The position numbers and the translations under genes were made by a program. Below are positions 1 to 11,689 of a DNA stretch of 64,000 bases, one piece after another. This DNA comes from Patella vulgata. Taxonomy: Eukaryota > Mollusca > Gastropoda > Patellidae. Under the pieces are notes generated by a model that saw only the letters and a list, made by a program, of their open reading frames with translations, had not been told where the DNA came from and ran no database searches. How positions within the stretch are numbered: the first letter of the stretch is position 1; every line of letters begins with the position of its first letter. The DNA is taken from positions 39,327,540-39,391,539 of the forward strand of contig NC_065884.2 in assembly GCF_932274485.2 (NCBI RefSeq), in the 5' to 3' direction.

Positions 1-42
1 ATAAAATCTCTTTGCATTTCCAATTTCAAAATTAATTAAAAC

Positions 43-235
43 CAATATTAAATTCCGAAAACCGTTTTTTTGCTAAAACTCTTTTCTTTTTAATGTGATC
101 AAAATGGGGGTAAAGCACAGAGTCAGGGGTGGTAATGGGCGTATTGTGTCCTAATTTCATGGTTTTCGGACAATCGGTGCCGGTGTCACGGCGAAATTCC
201 ACTTTTTTCCCCTCATGGAAGCCGTAAATTGACGC
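43..235. repeat. Direct repeat, copy 1 of about 190 bp (pair with 589-780)
   Basis: The block from AATATTAAATTCCGAAAA to GGAAGCCGTAAATTGAC recurs at 589-780 with only a few base changes. The copies differ downstream: copy 1 runs straight into a SINE-like repeat and copy 2 into an A-rich stretch. The short GTAAATTGACTT motif at about 423 is a further trace. Function unknown; probably part of an old interspersed repeat. Confidence 0.75.
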
Positions 236-422
236 AAGGAGTAGGGTCGCCTGTCCAACCTTGTGGGTTTTCGCCGGGTCCTCCGGTTTCCTCCCACTGC
301 TAAAGACCCCTACGCGCAAGCGAATTATTGAAATAAAATTAAACCATATGTTGGTCCCGAAATGACCTAGTTTGTGTCGAGTGGACGTTAAACCCCATTT
401 CTCTCTCTCTCTCTCTCTCTCC
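234..422 (-). mobile_element. SINE-like interspersed repeat, minus-strand copy
   Basis: Read on the minus strand this has, in order, a GA microsatellite, GGGGTTTAACGTCC, a CGGGACCAACATATGG-type block, AGGGGTCTTTAGCAGTGGG, a GGAGGAAACCGGAGGACCC core, and an AACCCACAAGGTTGGACAGG tail. The same order is seen at 16097-16255 and 31957-32228, so this is a dispersed non-coding element. Its length and lack of coding sequence suggest a SINE. I cannot identify the RNA gene it derives from. Confidence 0.6.
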
Positions 423-588
423 GTAAATTGACTTGAGGCCAGTGTCCTTTAAGTTGTACAGCGGCACCAGGTGACCGATATTTATTTAACGGGGAATAAG
501 TGATAATTCATATTATAGCAGTAAATAATTAAAATATTTCATAGGGATTATAATAATATATCATGTCTGGGTATTACAGGGTTAAAAC

Positions 589-780
589 AATATTAAATTC
601 CGAAAATCGTTTTTTTGCTAAAACTCTTTTTTTTTAATGGGATCAAAATGGGGGTAAAGCACAGAGTCCGGGGTGGTAATGGGCGTATTGTGTCCAAATT
701 TCATGGTTTTCGGACAATCGGTGCCGGTGTCACGGCGAAATTCCACTTTTTTCCCCTCCTGGAAGCCGTAAATTGACTTA
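589..780. repeat. Direct repeat, copy 2 of about 190 bp (pair with 43-235)
   Basis: Near-identical to 43-235, including the TGGGGGTAAAGCACAGAGTC and GGGCGTATTGTGTCC segments. Both copies can be read open for short stretches on the minus strand, but the peptides match nothing I know and end at the edge of the repeat. Confidence 0.75.
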
Positions 781-1888
781 GAAAAAAAAACGACGAAAGG
801 CAGGTGACAAGAACAAACGACTTGAACGAATGCAGGTATCACCTTGAAATTTTCAGGGTGCCTAGGTACCAACGTGAAAAGTTGTTCGCCGGAATTTAGT
901 ACTCATGGTACCGTTGGTTCCTGTGTAGCGCATGCGCGAAATCAAAACCAGCTAAACTCGAAAACAACCTTGTCGGCACGGAAAACATCAAAGGAGAAAT
1001 TCGAATTTTTGAAATATTCAAATACCAAACATTCGACCATGATCCAGGCTATCCTCAAATGTATTAATTTCGGTAATAGGAGACAGATTCTCTAAGCCAC
1101 GACCAATTGTGTATGTTTTCAAGCCCATAAATGTGGATTTTTCACTAATTTTCATTTTCATTTCAAAATGGCGTCCATCAGTTGACCTAAATCAAAATTC
1201 TAAACCGATAGATTTTTAGGCTTTCCTTCAAGCATTCAGAAAATGTAACTCTTATGTCTTTAAGTAAAATATTGCAAAAGCCGTATGGACTTTTCACATT
1301 TTGAGATGGTGGCACTTCCGGTTTGCTCGACAAACTCCATATTTTGTGTACTCATCAGTACTGTCTTAGCTAGTACAGAAAAAAAATTTCAAGGCAATCT
1401 GACCTATATTTCGTCGATTTTTTTGAAAACTTTGATCCTTAATTTCACCAAGGGGAGATAATTTAGAAAATTTCCAAGGACATCATTGAAGTCGCATTGG
1501 CAAGGTCTACTAACATTCTAAATTTCACGAAAATCGCACAACTATTAAAGAAGTTGTCAAATTGGTAATAACTTCCGGTTCGAAATGACAGCGACGAATT
1601 TTCGAAATGCCGAAATCCGAAATTGCAGATTTGAAGTAAATGTTTCAAGATACTCAAAGAAAAAAAATTAGTAAAATAGGTCAAATAGTCACAGAGTTAC
1701 AGCATTGTAGGTCAAATGCATTCCTTCGTAAAATTCGGTGATTTCGGATTCGTAAAACGTTTTGAAAATATATTTAATCAACAGCCACCACCCATTTTTG
1801 GGGGGATAGGTAAAAGTTTCAGAACGATCCTATGGTTAGATTCTGAGAAATCCGATTTGTGGACAAAACACAAAAAAAAAATAACAAT
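781..1888. other. Unassigned non-coding DNA
   Basis: No coding region or structured element recognised. Phrases such as AACTTCCGGTTCG and short runs of CGAAATTTCG-like words resemble the bodies of the rolling-circle elements further right, so this may be a very diverged relative, but I cannot align it by eye. Confidence 0.4.
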
Positions 1889-1984
1889 AATAATCTTAAC
1901 AGAAACAATAAGCTTTCATATGTAATATGAAAGCTTAATAATCTTAACAGAAACAATAAGCTTTCATATGTAATATGAAAGCTT
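1889..1984. repeat. Two tandem 48-bp units, each with an internal hairpin
   Basis: Two identical 48-bp units start with the AATAATCTTAACAG motif. Each contains an AAGCTTTCATAT...ATATGAAAGCTT inverted repeat that could form a hairpin. The perfect identity points to a recent slippage-type duplication. Confidence 0.85.
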
Positions 1985-2440
1985 AATAATGACTTTATTT
2001 AAGAAGGCTTGAAGATTAGGCTATAATAACCTTTCTAACATCCTGCCCTTCGTAGAAAATATAATACAAAAGATATAGCTAACAAATTAAACAACACGCC
2101 ACAATAATTTACAATAAAGAAAAAAAAATATATACAAATCAGTTAAGAGGTTTATTTAAGTACATGTATATGCGGGTCCTATAACAGAAAGTTTTAATAC
2201 ATATAGATATAACATGTATTAACAAATATACAATATGTACATGCTTATAATATGGAAATACACAGAACACATATCATAAGAGATAAGCTTATAGGTTTCT
2301 AAAATAAGATATTTGAAGTAGATTTAAGGTAAAGAAGAAGTGTTTTCCTGAAAAGATTCAAGTTATTTAAAGTTTTTAAAGAGGCTGTGAACGAATTCCA
2401 GAGTTTGGGACCTTTAAAGCGTATACTGCTTTAAACTATA
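1985..2440. other. AT-rich non-coding DNA, nothing recognised
   Basis: AT-rich sequence with no long open frame, RNA gene or repeat that I can support. Confidence 0.4.
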
Positions 2441-2754
2441 TTAATATTAAATCTTGCAACCATATTACCCAAATAACAAATATAATTTTCACAACTTTAA
2501 GTTTAGTATCAACGACAATACGAATTGTGACACAAAAAATCTCATATATGTCTTGACTTGTAATGGTTGTCAAAATTTCTACATCGGGGAGACGGGCACA
2601 CATTGAAAATGGACCCTTATTTGTAATAGACAAAACCTACAAGTAAAATTCCAAATGTTCGCTTTTTATAAAATGAAAACTGATGACACCACGAAAAGGA
2701 AGTTAATGGAAAATCATTTTATTAAAAAATACGTTCCTCTACTTAATAGTCAAT
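2441..2754 (+). pseudogene. Penelope-like retroelement remnant (GIY-YIG endonuclease end)
   Basis: Plus-strand translation from about 2502 gives NCDTKNLIYVLTCNGC followed by FYIGETG. That is the zinc-binding CxxC plus GIY-YIG start of the endonuclease domain at the C-terminus of Penelope-like elements. About 45 codons later in the same frame comes KRKLMENHFIKKYVPLLN and a terminal stop, which fits the conserved E...FI.K..P.LN ending of that domain. Just upstream, in a neighbouring frame, a KSCNHI motif fits the preceding Cys-rich segment. The reverse transcriptase part is absent, so this is a broken 3' fragment. A bacterial-type GIY-YIG nuclease or a UvrC-like protein is much less likely given the ending and the repeat-rich context. 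Confidence 0.6.
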
Positions 2755-4130
2755 AAGTAACAAATGGTTATTAACTTTATTAATTTTCTTAAATCTATCC
2801 CAGGATTATCTTCCACTCATTGTTCCTAGATCGTAACAATATACAACAGATTAACACACGTGTGTACATGTTTTCTATTAGTTACAGAGATATCATGTCA
2901 CCACAGACAATGGTAGCTAAAGTCAGTTAAAACCACAGTGTTACTATGTAAATATGTATAAATATACTCTACTGCCCATCTTTATACAATGACAATATTT
3001 ATGAATAGTCCCAAAACGGACGAAAAGTACTTTAAAATGTTATTAAACCACTGTTGAAATCAGTTTGTGTCGGCACACATTTTATCTTTTCATCGTTTAC
3101 CGTGAAACAAAGTAGTGCAGCTTTTCGGTTGTGCTAATATTTATGTGTGTGTGTGTATTACAGTAAATCTGTCAAATCAGCCATTTGGTCAAATGCCCAA
3201 TGTGGTCAGGCATTTGGCCAGATGACTGAATTTTCTAGATATTTTACCAAAATGTGTCAGGCTATGTGTTAAAACGAACATGACATAGGCAGTATTCATA
3301 AGTTAACACATAAACATAATCCATATACAGGTAATGTGAAGGGTACAAAGTTACTTATTGCAGCAGTTCAGGCTGGAATGACACCCACCGTTTCACTTGA
3401 GATTGTCCTTGCAACACTTGTATCTCTTTGTCTTGTATTCAGAGGTTCCTGAACAGTTGACTTGACCGCGTAAAGTAAGGTCTTTGGACAATATTGATAT
3501 TGTTTGTTACCATTGCCTCGACAATATTTTGTTGTATGAGAGACACTACAGACTTTCCTAATTATTATGACAGTTGGCTTGCACTGGGAGGTAGAATGAA
3601 GGGACTATTGTGTGGTTCTCCAAATGGTATATTTTTCAACCACCACAAGAAAAAATATATCCTCACAAAATGACATTGTCTATGTTTCGAATAACACATA
3701 GATTAACGTAATATAAATACTAAAGTTAGTCCCGCTTCTCCATTTTTAATTAAATCATTAAATGACCGAAACGTTTTAATCTACTTAAAATCGGAGCCAT
3801 CGGATGGCCTAGATATTCATACTCCCAGGCCTACATCAATCAACCCGAAGTATCAACAGCCCCCATACACGAGACCTGTTCAGGTGTTCCGGAAAATGTA
3901 GGCATTGATGTCGACTAACAATATGGCTAAAGAAAACGGGGAAAGGTTGAGATATTCCGCACAAAAACACATTAAAATTCACTTGAATAAACTCTGTATA
4001 ATAACCACCTACCTTTCGCTTGCTTCAAGTGTCAACACACCTCTTATGGGTTATATAAATAATATAAATCATCGAGATGGTGGAATTTTATCACAGTAGG
4101 TCCAAAGGACATTTCTTTATCAGTTAGTTA
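2755..4130. other. Unassigned non-coding DNA
   Basis: No gene recognised. It contains a short GT run near 3143 and a TTTGGTCAAATGCC / GGCATTTGGCCAGATG imperfect inverted repeat near 3180-3230. The 64-codon open frame at 3905-4099 has no recognisable motif. Confidence 0.4.
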
Positions 4131-4469
4131 TGCATACCCGAGCACCAAAGATAACAAATATTTAAACATGCACTGCTTTATCAAATAGATAACTAAAAAA
4201 GAAGACTAAAAATATAAAACATTTTGGGATGTAAAGGAGTTGATGCATACCCGAGCACCAAAGATAACAAATATTTAAACATGCACTGCTTTATCAAATA
4301 GATAACTAAAAAGGAAGACTAAAAATATAAAACATTTTGGGATGTAAAGGAGTTGATGCATACCCGAGCACCAAAGATAACAAATATTTAAACATGCACT
4401 GCTTTATCAAATAGATAACTAAAAAGAAAGACTAAAAATATAAAACATTTTGGGATGTAAAGGAGTTGA
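4131..4469. repeat. Three tandem copies of a 113-bp unit
   Basis: Units start at 4131, 4244 and 4357 with TGCATACCCGAGCACCAAAG and end with GGGATGTAAAGGAGTTGA. They differ only in a few A/G positions in an A-rich stretch. Exact 113-bp spacing and near identity indicate a young local amplification. No coding capacity. Confidence 0.95.
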
Positions 4470-6183
4470 AAATTTCTCGATGTTATTTATGGCGTGTCTG
4501 GGTAACGTCGATGAACAAATATTTGCATAGTTATTTGGATTTTATGAATCATAAAGATAGTGTTGATAGTCTGTTTTGTTTTGTTTTTATAACACACTTT
4601 TGGAATTCGAAGAACAGTATACGATGCTGTTGGGTCTTTTTCTTTTATGTAAATAAATGTTACCAAGGGAAATCAACAATAACCATTGTAATTCTTGTAA
4701 AATAGTAAGATTTAATTTTCCTTTCACATAACCACAAAATTAATCATATAAAAAAAGGGTAGAGGTAACAACCCTGAAAATACAAAAAAGGCAAATATTA
4801 ATAAATTTGTTACATTACGTTGATAAAGAGAGATATGGGGGGCCAACGCCCGCTCAACATAATCTAGGCCATTCCGGGACACGCACAAACCCACTTCACT
4901 AATCCACCTGCACATAGGGGATCTTAGCAATGGTAGGAACCAGGGGGTCCTGATAGAACCCACAAGGTTAGGCAGGCGACCCCAATCCTGTCACATACAA
5001 TTGCGGGATGTAAAACATGCCAGCTGAGTCAGGCCACATAATCCAACAACGTGAAGGATAGCTTGACAAACATTAATTGCTGTAGACGCCCCATGGCCTT
5101 GTATAGTAGGCTACTTGAAAACCATGTGACATTTACAGGTACATAAAGCCAATGACTATTAAGGAATTCAATTAAATATTCAGAATTACACTCAAAAAGT
5201 AACTATATGACATGCACACCGATAAACTGTCTATTTAAGCCTGTAGGCCACCCGTTCCAAACACATGGCTAAGTATGAAACGGGTGTCACAGAAGAGTTG
5301 TCTCCCCTTAATATCTTTGTTTCAGCACACCTAGTCCATATAATCAAACTTTTTTTTCAAATATCCTCCATTTTTTTCAAGGGACTACTACAAACTGTTT
5401 GTATAGTGTAGGCCCTAAAATTATAAACATCATTTGGAGTAAATACTTCGGGTCTATATGGAAAATATTAAATTTCCTTGAAACGGCTTTTGTTTTCAGC
5501 TATTTTTATAATGAATACACATTTTTAACATTTTTATGACTTCTTAATTCACCCTCGAAACTTTGTTCCTGGAAGCTTAAAGATACACTGACAATTAAAC
5601 ATTGCATGTATTTAGTAAGTTTTACAGTAAATATTTATTCACACTCAACACAGTGTTTAATAATCTATGTTAAATTGTACACCAATAGTCCACTATGGAA
5701 TGTGGACATGTCCAGTTGAATAATTGATTGGAAAAGATGATGTGTTGCAGATGGTACTCCATAGAAAAGAATTTGCCTCACAAATTCTATATTAAACCCT
5801 CATAATGCTTATTGTTCTAACATAAATGACTAATAATCTATCAAAAATTTAGAAACCAGCCTTAGTAGTATGGGAGGTACTTTCTAGGTAGTGCGCCAGT
5901 TTCGTCCTGCGGCACGTTGAGGTATGCGGCACTTCAGGCGATTTACAAATGATCATGTGACAACTACGTAATTTGAATGACTGATAGCGGTCATCGGTTG
6001 TACCTGTTTATATGAATATGAGTTCGCGAAATGTTTTATTTGTACCGCGTATGGGCCCCCGTCGCCACGCCCCCACGTCTTTTTTGTCGTCGCAGTGACC
6101 CAAAAACCAACACATGTTCTAAAAGCCCATCCAGTCAATTGTATAGTTAATTGTATTAATTTGTTCATTTACTTTTGTTATTT
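4470..6183. other. Non-coding DNA with a diverged SINE-like copy (about 4860-5030)
   Basis: Around 4860-5030 the words CATTCCGGGACACG, CATAGGGGATCTTAGCA, AACCCACAAGGTTAGGCAGG and CTGTCACATACAATTG follow the order seen in the SINE-like copies at 234-422 and 31957-32228, so this is an old plus-strand copy. The rest holds no recognised gene; open frames are short and lack motifs. Confidence 0.5.
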
Positions 6184-6292
6184 CTATAATTAAGTTAATT
6201 ATCTATAATTAAGTTAATTATCTATAATTAAGTTAATTATCTATAATTAAGTTAATTATCTATAATTAAGTTAACTTAATTATCTATAATTA
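6184..6292. repeat. AT-only 19-bp minisatellite, about five units
   Basis: Repeats of CTATAATTAAGTTAATTAT in tandem. Each unit is largely self-complementary (TAATTAAGTTAATTA), so the tract could extrude as cruciforms. It is followed by a T-rich tract with many TTTTTCATGAATT words to about 6420. Confidence 0.9.
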
Positions 6293-7476
6293 CTTTTTTT
6301 CATGAATTTTTTTTTCATGAATTATTCATAATTCAATTATTTTTTCATTCATGAATTTTTATATCAATTAATTTTTTTTTTCATTAATTAATTTTTTTCA
6401 TTAATTTTTTTCTCTTTCATTAAATTTTTCTTATTCAAAAACTTTTTGTATTTGTTTTTTTACAATTTTATTTTGATCTATTTTAATTTGGTGAAATTAT
6501 TTACCGATCTGGTGGCAGATTTCAATTTGAGTTTTTGAATTTCATTATGTATTTAACAGATGTTTTAACAGATGCTTTGGGGGGTCTTAGGTGAACTTTT
6601 GACTGATATACTAAAAAATATTATGCCAATAACCTCTGTATCCTTTCTATGCCAGTTTTTAATTTGAGTTTTTAGTTTTTGCGACCAACATTGGGTTTTA
6701 TATACGACAAGTGAAATGAGGTTTAACGTCCATACTGGCTAATAAGGACTAGATTGATATACACGCTTATTATCTGGACTAAAGAAAATATCTACACTTT
6801 TAGCTGTTTAGAGTCGTGTGCGACAGAATAGAGTGCGGTTGTTATATTTTGGAACTTGAATATTCTCAGATTTAACCAATCAAAATGTAAAAATAGAGCG
6901 GGAGGAAGAGAGATGTCAATAACCTTCGAGGGTAGATCATACTTTAACAGATAGGATTTTGTTTTGTTTTGTTTTTTTGCGGAGTGGCTAAAATAAAAAA
7001 AAACGTAGATCATTAAGGTATTAGAAATGTTTTTAAAAAGTAAAAAGATGACTAGATAATTGTAGTCATTATCGTATCAATTAATCTGTTAATTAACATA
7101 TTAATTGTTTTGATTAATTAAAGTTAGTTAAACCCCAACTTACTTCACTAAGAATTTTGGATTTTTATGCTAGCATTTGAAATATATTTACGAAAAATAA
7201 AAATGGTTAGTTCTCTTAAAACAAGGTTAACATTACATTATGTATTTAACAGATGTTTTAACAGATGTTTTTACCGATATACAAAAACTACCATGGATCT
7301 ATTTAAATACGTCAATAGCATCTGTATCCCTTCTATCCTTATAGATTTTTCATTCATTATTTTTTTTTCATATTTGAATTATGAAAATAGTATGACATGT
7401 TTCCACCACCGAAATATGTTCTTTATATAAATGGGTTTTATTTTCGTAACACAGTATTTTAGATATGGTTTATATA
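6293..7476. other. T-rich non-coding DNA with a diverged internal duplication
   Basis: The phrase CATTATGTATTTAACAGATG occurs at about 6543 and again at about 7235, with similar flanks, so two diverged copies of one repeat lie here. A GAGGTTTAACGTCC word at about 6718 is a trace of the SINE-like family. No gene recognised. Confidence 0.45.
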
Positions 7477-9009
7477 TACTATTCAAAAAAAGTAGGGGAT
7501 ATTTGATTTTGGGGGCATAATACTAAAATATGCAAATGACTACGAAAAAAGTCACTATAGAACCTAACAGAAGAAACATTTCCAGTTACATGTGACGCCC
7601 AAACGCACCAATAGCTACCGCATGGAATGCAGGTGATGCTTGGGATCATCATGGGGGTCCAACCCAAGATTTGCACGACTCTGACTTTGAATGTTACAGT
7701 CATTGTGGCATTGAATTCCAGGGTGGAAACATCAGTTTAATTGTTTTAGTGACCAGAAAACAAATTTTGATATGCGTCGGCTTACCCAAAATGAAAGGTT
7801 ACGTGCCCTTGGCATGCTACAGATCGGCACAACACGGGCGGTTGTGGCGCGGACGATGAATGTTTCTCAGTCTGTCATAAGCAGGCTATGGTCCAGATAC
7901 CGTGATACACAATCTGTACAGGACAGACCACGCTCAGGTCGACCAAGGGCGACAACTCAAGCCCAGGATCGATTTATCCGTACCTTGGCCTTGAGAAATC
8001 GTGTCATCACAGCAAATCAGATCAGCGCTCGTCTTCAAACAGACACTGGTGTGAGAGTGAGTGGCCAGACGATTCGGAATCGACTGCATAGGGGTCACCT
8101 TCGCGCCCGACGTCCTCGCGTGATCCCTTGTTTGAGAGATCATCACATTCAGGCAAGACGTCGTTGGTGTAGGGATCGTCAACACTGGGATAATCGACGC
8201 TGGAGCAATGTGATGTTTTCAGATGAGTCAAGGTTCGCTGTTGATTTTTTGGACAGACGTAGGAGGGTGTGGCGTCGTCGAAACGAGCGCTTCAAAGACG
8301 TTAACGTCATCAGACATGATCGATTTGGGGGTGGTTCTGTTATGGTGTGGGGAGGCATCACTGTTGCTGGAAGAACGGCTTTACATGTTGTTGCAGGGCG
8401 TGTTACAGGCCAGTACTACCGGGACAACATCTTGGCAGTCCATGTTGTGCCGTTCGCACGACGTCATGGCCGCCGTTTCATCTTCCAGGATGACAACGCA
8501 AGATGTCACAGGGCCAGGATCGTTACAGGTTACCTCCAACAACAGAACATCACCACATTACCTTGGCCAGCACTGAGTCCCGACTTCTCCCCCATCGAGC
8601 ATGTCTGGGACATGCTTGGACAGAGGTTACGTCAACGTCAACAACGTCCTGCCAATGTCCAAGAACTTGCTGCTGCGTTGCAACAGGAATGGGACAATCT
8701 GGACCAAAATATGACCTTAGACGTCTCATTAGGAGTATGCCACGTCGGATCAATGCTTGTTTGGCAAACAGAGGAGGATTTACCCGTTACTGGCTTGGTT
8801 GTGATGCTGTGGTAACTTTGCTGTTTGACCCCGGGTATCATTTTACCCTTATAATGGTCAGTCTGTGCCTTACTTAGTCTAACGATCATTTGGAATAAAT
8901 CGATGAATGTGAACTTCATTTCATTTTGTCATTTGTTTCTTCGTCAGTTTCATTAGGTGACTTTAATAACACTTAAAAATCAAATATCCCCTACTTTTTT
9001 TGAATAGTA
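7477..9009 (+). mobile_element. Tc1-like DNA transposon, copy 1 (family shared with 46085-47615)
   Basis: The element starts TACTATTCAAAAAAAGTAGG and ends with the exact complement CCTACTTTTTTTGAATAGTA, giving terminal inverted repeats of at least 32 bp. TA dinucleotides flank both ends, the target duplication of the IS630/Tc1/mariner superfamily. One transposase gene lies inside on the plus strand. The element is 1533 bp, a usual Tc1 size. A second copy of almost identical sequence lies in the opposite orientation at 46085-47615, so the family moved recently. Confidence 0.97.
7772..8815 (+). CDS. Tc1-like transposase (DD34E), C-terminus frameshifted
   Basis: Cut-and-paste transposase of the IS630/Tc1/mariner superfamily. 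The 347-residue frame opens with a helix-turn-helix DNA-binding region (about residues 1-60, including VSQSVISRLWSRYRDT), then a GRPR AT-hook-like linker (about 56-59), then the catalytic domain. The acidic triad is visible: D151 in MFSDESRF, D241 in FQDDNARCH, E276 in SPIEHVWD, with 34 residues between the last two. After LDQN (residue 313) this copy has two extra bases (AT, about 8709-8712) compared with the copy at 46085-47615. The frame therefore shifts away from the normal DLRRLIRSMPRRINACLANR ending and runs on to 8815. The tail loss may or may not abolish activity. The start at MRRLTQNERL matches the second copy and the usual family start. Confidence 0.93.
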   Translation: MRRLTQNERLRALGMLQIGTTRAVVARTMNVSQSVISRLWSRYRDTQSVQDRPRSGRPRATTQAQDRFIRTLALRNRVITANQISARLQTDTGVRVSGQTIRNRLHRGHLRARRPRVIPCLRDHHIQARRRWCRDRQHWDNRRWSNVMFSDESRFAVDFLDRRRRVWRRRNERFKDVNVIRHDRFGGGSVMVWGGITVAGRTALHVVAGRVTGQYYRDNILAVHVVPFARRHGRRFIFQDDNARCHRARIVTGYLQQQNITTLPWPALSPDFSPIEHVWDMLGQRLRQRQQRPANVQELAAALQQEWDNLDQNMTLDVSLGVCHVGSMLVWQTEEDLPVTGLVVMLW

Positions 9010-9345
9010 TATTATAGCGGTGGTCACTGTTATCTTGTATGGAGTTATGACATGTTATAGCTATCAAATTGCAGCACACATGTTTATAACCATTCCATGT
9101 AATTTAATATCTTTGAGAACTAAAGAAAATGTCTTCTGCGAAGGAAATTTGGTGACTATTCTTAATTTAACACCAATCTCTTAGTTGTGACATATGTTTT
9201 AATCATCAAATTAAAAGTCAAGCCCCTTTGAAGTCAAATGATATTCTTAAGAACCAAAGAATATGTCTTTGGTGTAGGAAAGTTTGGTATGTGTTTTATA
9301 ACCAGTGTCTTAGCTGTGTCAGATGGTGTCACAAAATTGGACCTT
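9010..9345. repeat. Diverged tandem repeats of about 130 bp, first block
   Basis: The motifs GATATTCTTAAGAACCAAAG, TATGTCTTTGG and ACCAGTGTCTTAGCTGTGTC recur here and in 10311-10560, with a looser copy at 9110-9200. This seems to be a satellite-like cluster split by the block at 9346-10310. Confidence 0.6.
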
Positions 9346-10310
9346 TGGTTCTTTTTGGGGCGGATTGACAGTCATGTACTTATAGTTCACATTAACAAAA
9401 ACACAGTATAATTTAAATATCTTTATATAACTACAATATATCAATACAATTATAATATATATATTTATGTAATTATTCTCTAATAAGTTCACGTTATCGA
9501 TATCACTGATTCAAAATACCACTAATCACATTTATATGTTGATGAGATGACGATGAGTTGGTGGTACACGCGCACACATCAGTCACTAACTATTTGGCTC
9601 CCCGCGGCACATTTAAGAAGATGATTAAGATGATAAGGTTGATGAGTTATTCGTGTAAATCTTTTAATCACCATAAAAATAACTAACTGGAACAGTAGGA
9701 CCAGGGTAAAATATAGGTAACACTATCCGTAGCACATTAACATTATCAGAAACAGAAACAGACACAGAAACAGAATCAGGTCACCTATTAAAAATAACAC
9801 AATGTTTAACAAATAATCAAATTATTTCTATACATCCACGATTATCAATATTACAAAAATCAAACAATATTTACAAGTAAATGTACTAATTATTGCTCAT
9901 AATCACACAGATTACCATTATAACGACACACAGCCAAAACCAACGAGACACACAGTCTAACACCCATTTAGTTCAAATATATTTACGAATGATTCATGAA
10001 TGATATGATCAATGAATACATGTTTCTCCCAAAATCCATTATTAGAGTGACAATATAAATTCATATCTCCCACCACGTAAACTACAGTTTCACTCACAAC
10101 CAATCAGACTTTATTACCACAATCTGAAAACATGTTCACCAGTTGCCATAAACTGTAATAAACAACAATAACATATATACTATATTTATTAATGTACAAA
10201 TACCTATGACCTTAAAATATTCAGCAATACCAGCGTGAATATAAATCTATTATTCAGTACATCCACGGCAAACCATATTGTAAAAAGATACTGCCAAATA
10301 ATAAGGAAAG
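9346..10310. other. Unassigned block splitting the 130-bp repeat cluster
   Basis: About 960 bp of AT-rich sequence lies between two parts of one repeat cluster, so it may be an insertion. I see no terminal repeats, no coding region, and no firm target duplication. Confidence 0.35.
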
Positions 10311-10560
10311 AACACTTTGGTGTCATTTGATATTCTTGAGAACCAAAGAATATATCTTTGGCGTGGAAAAGTTTGGCATGTGTTTTAAAACCAGTGTCTT
10401 AGCTGTGCCAGATGGTTTAGCTATCAAATTACAAGGCAACGCCACTTTGGGGTCATCTGATATTCTTGAGAATAGAAGAATGTGTCTTGCGTGGGAACGT
10501 TTGACAAGCGTTTTGATTACCAGTGCCTTAGCTGTGCCAGATGTTTTAAATGTTTTCAAA
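10311..10560. repeat. Diverged tandem repeats of about 125 bp, second block
   Basis: Two units start at about 10315 and 10447 with GGTGTCATTTGATATTCTTG-type sequence and share GTGTCTTAGCTGTGCCAGAT. They match the block at 9010-9345. Open frames across them on both strands are by-products of the repeat. Confidence 0.7.
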
Positions 10561-11689
10561 GTGTTTGCTTTATTTTGGGACAATCAATGATTTATATTTC
10601 GCCATTTATAAATTTAATTAAAATATTTATTTTATTTTGGGAGATGAAATTTTACTTGTTGGCAAAATATTTTGGACAAAGAAAATTTGATTTTGTTAAA
10701 GTAAATCTAACTTAATGAATAATGACTCCCACACACAACCTTCCCAGCACACACACACACCCATACCGGCATATATGTATTTGTCAGACCCTTGACCCAG
10801 AACATACTTATGGGGACGTCCTGATCCACCCATGCAATTAAGACCCTTTTTAGGCATTTATAGAGAGTTTGATATTCTAATCAATATTAGATATTGTAAA
10901 AACTGATGAAATTGAAAATAAAGATATTTATCATTGTGGGGACATCGTTGGTGGGGCCTGTTGATCATTATAGGGACCCGAAACTATTATTCAGTCTTGC
11001 CATCATACTGGGGACAGTCTCACAAGGGTGGGTATATTGGATAGTCCACTCAAACACTCTATTCTAGTTTTAGATACATAGCAAGGACCAATAATTTCCT
11101 TACCTGGGAGAGGAAAGTTGTGAACGAAAAGGCATAAAGGGTATGTTCTTTTGAAGATTACGGCTAACAATTAAACTATTTAATATTAATTGTTTGAATA
11201 AAGTAATAGGATAGTTACTAAATAGCGAAATAAGGTAAAATAGCCGTGAAGAATATGAAAACTATGTGAAGAACACATACAAAATATTTTTATATTTTTT
11301 TATCCGATTTGAAGATCAAAATAATTAAAAAGTTCTCTAGACAGAAACCAGACCCATAGTTCCATCACTAAGATATCTTCATTATTGGGACGTCCCCACA
11401 CTGACGGGTAAATTCCATTTTTTAACACTTGCACAGCATAAACAACTAGAATTAACATGATTTTCACCTAAATAAGAATTTGTCAAATACATTATAGAAA
11501 CAGATGCAAAGCTGCCCTTAAATATAGTCTGTCTTGCATAGTTATCCCTCTCTTCCACACAAATCATTGCCTGCATGGTAAAATTATAGTCTCTTTAAGA
11601 GTAAAACACAATATTAGCTGCATTATGGGGACGTCCCCGTAATGACAGGTATATTATGTTGCATAACACGTGCACACCATAAGCAACAA
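10561..11689. other. Non-coding DNA with recurring GGGGACGTCC motifs
   Basis: GGGGACGTCC-type palindromic words occur at about 10812, 11388 and 11628, the last two followed by similar text (a TGACGGGTA / TGACAGGTA word, then TTGCACAGCATAA / GTGCACACCATAA), so 11378-11450 and 11620-11690 are diverged copies about 240 bp apart. A CA run lies near 10745. No gene recognised. Confidence 0.45.

Noticed and set aside
844-1095. 83-codon open frame
   Set aside because: No recognisable domain, starts inside repeat-flanking DNA, and has no supporting context.
10323-10590. Overlapping open frames on both strands of about 87 codons
   Set aside because: Both fall in the 125-bp repeat cluster and have no protein-like motif.
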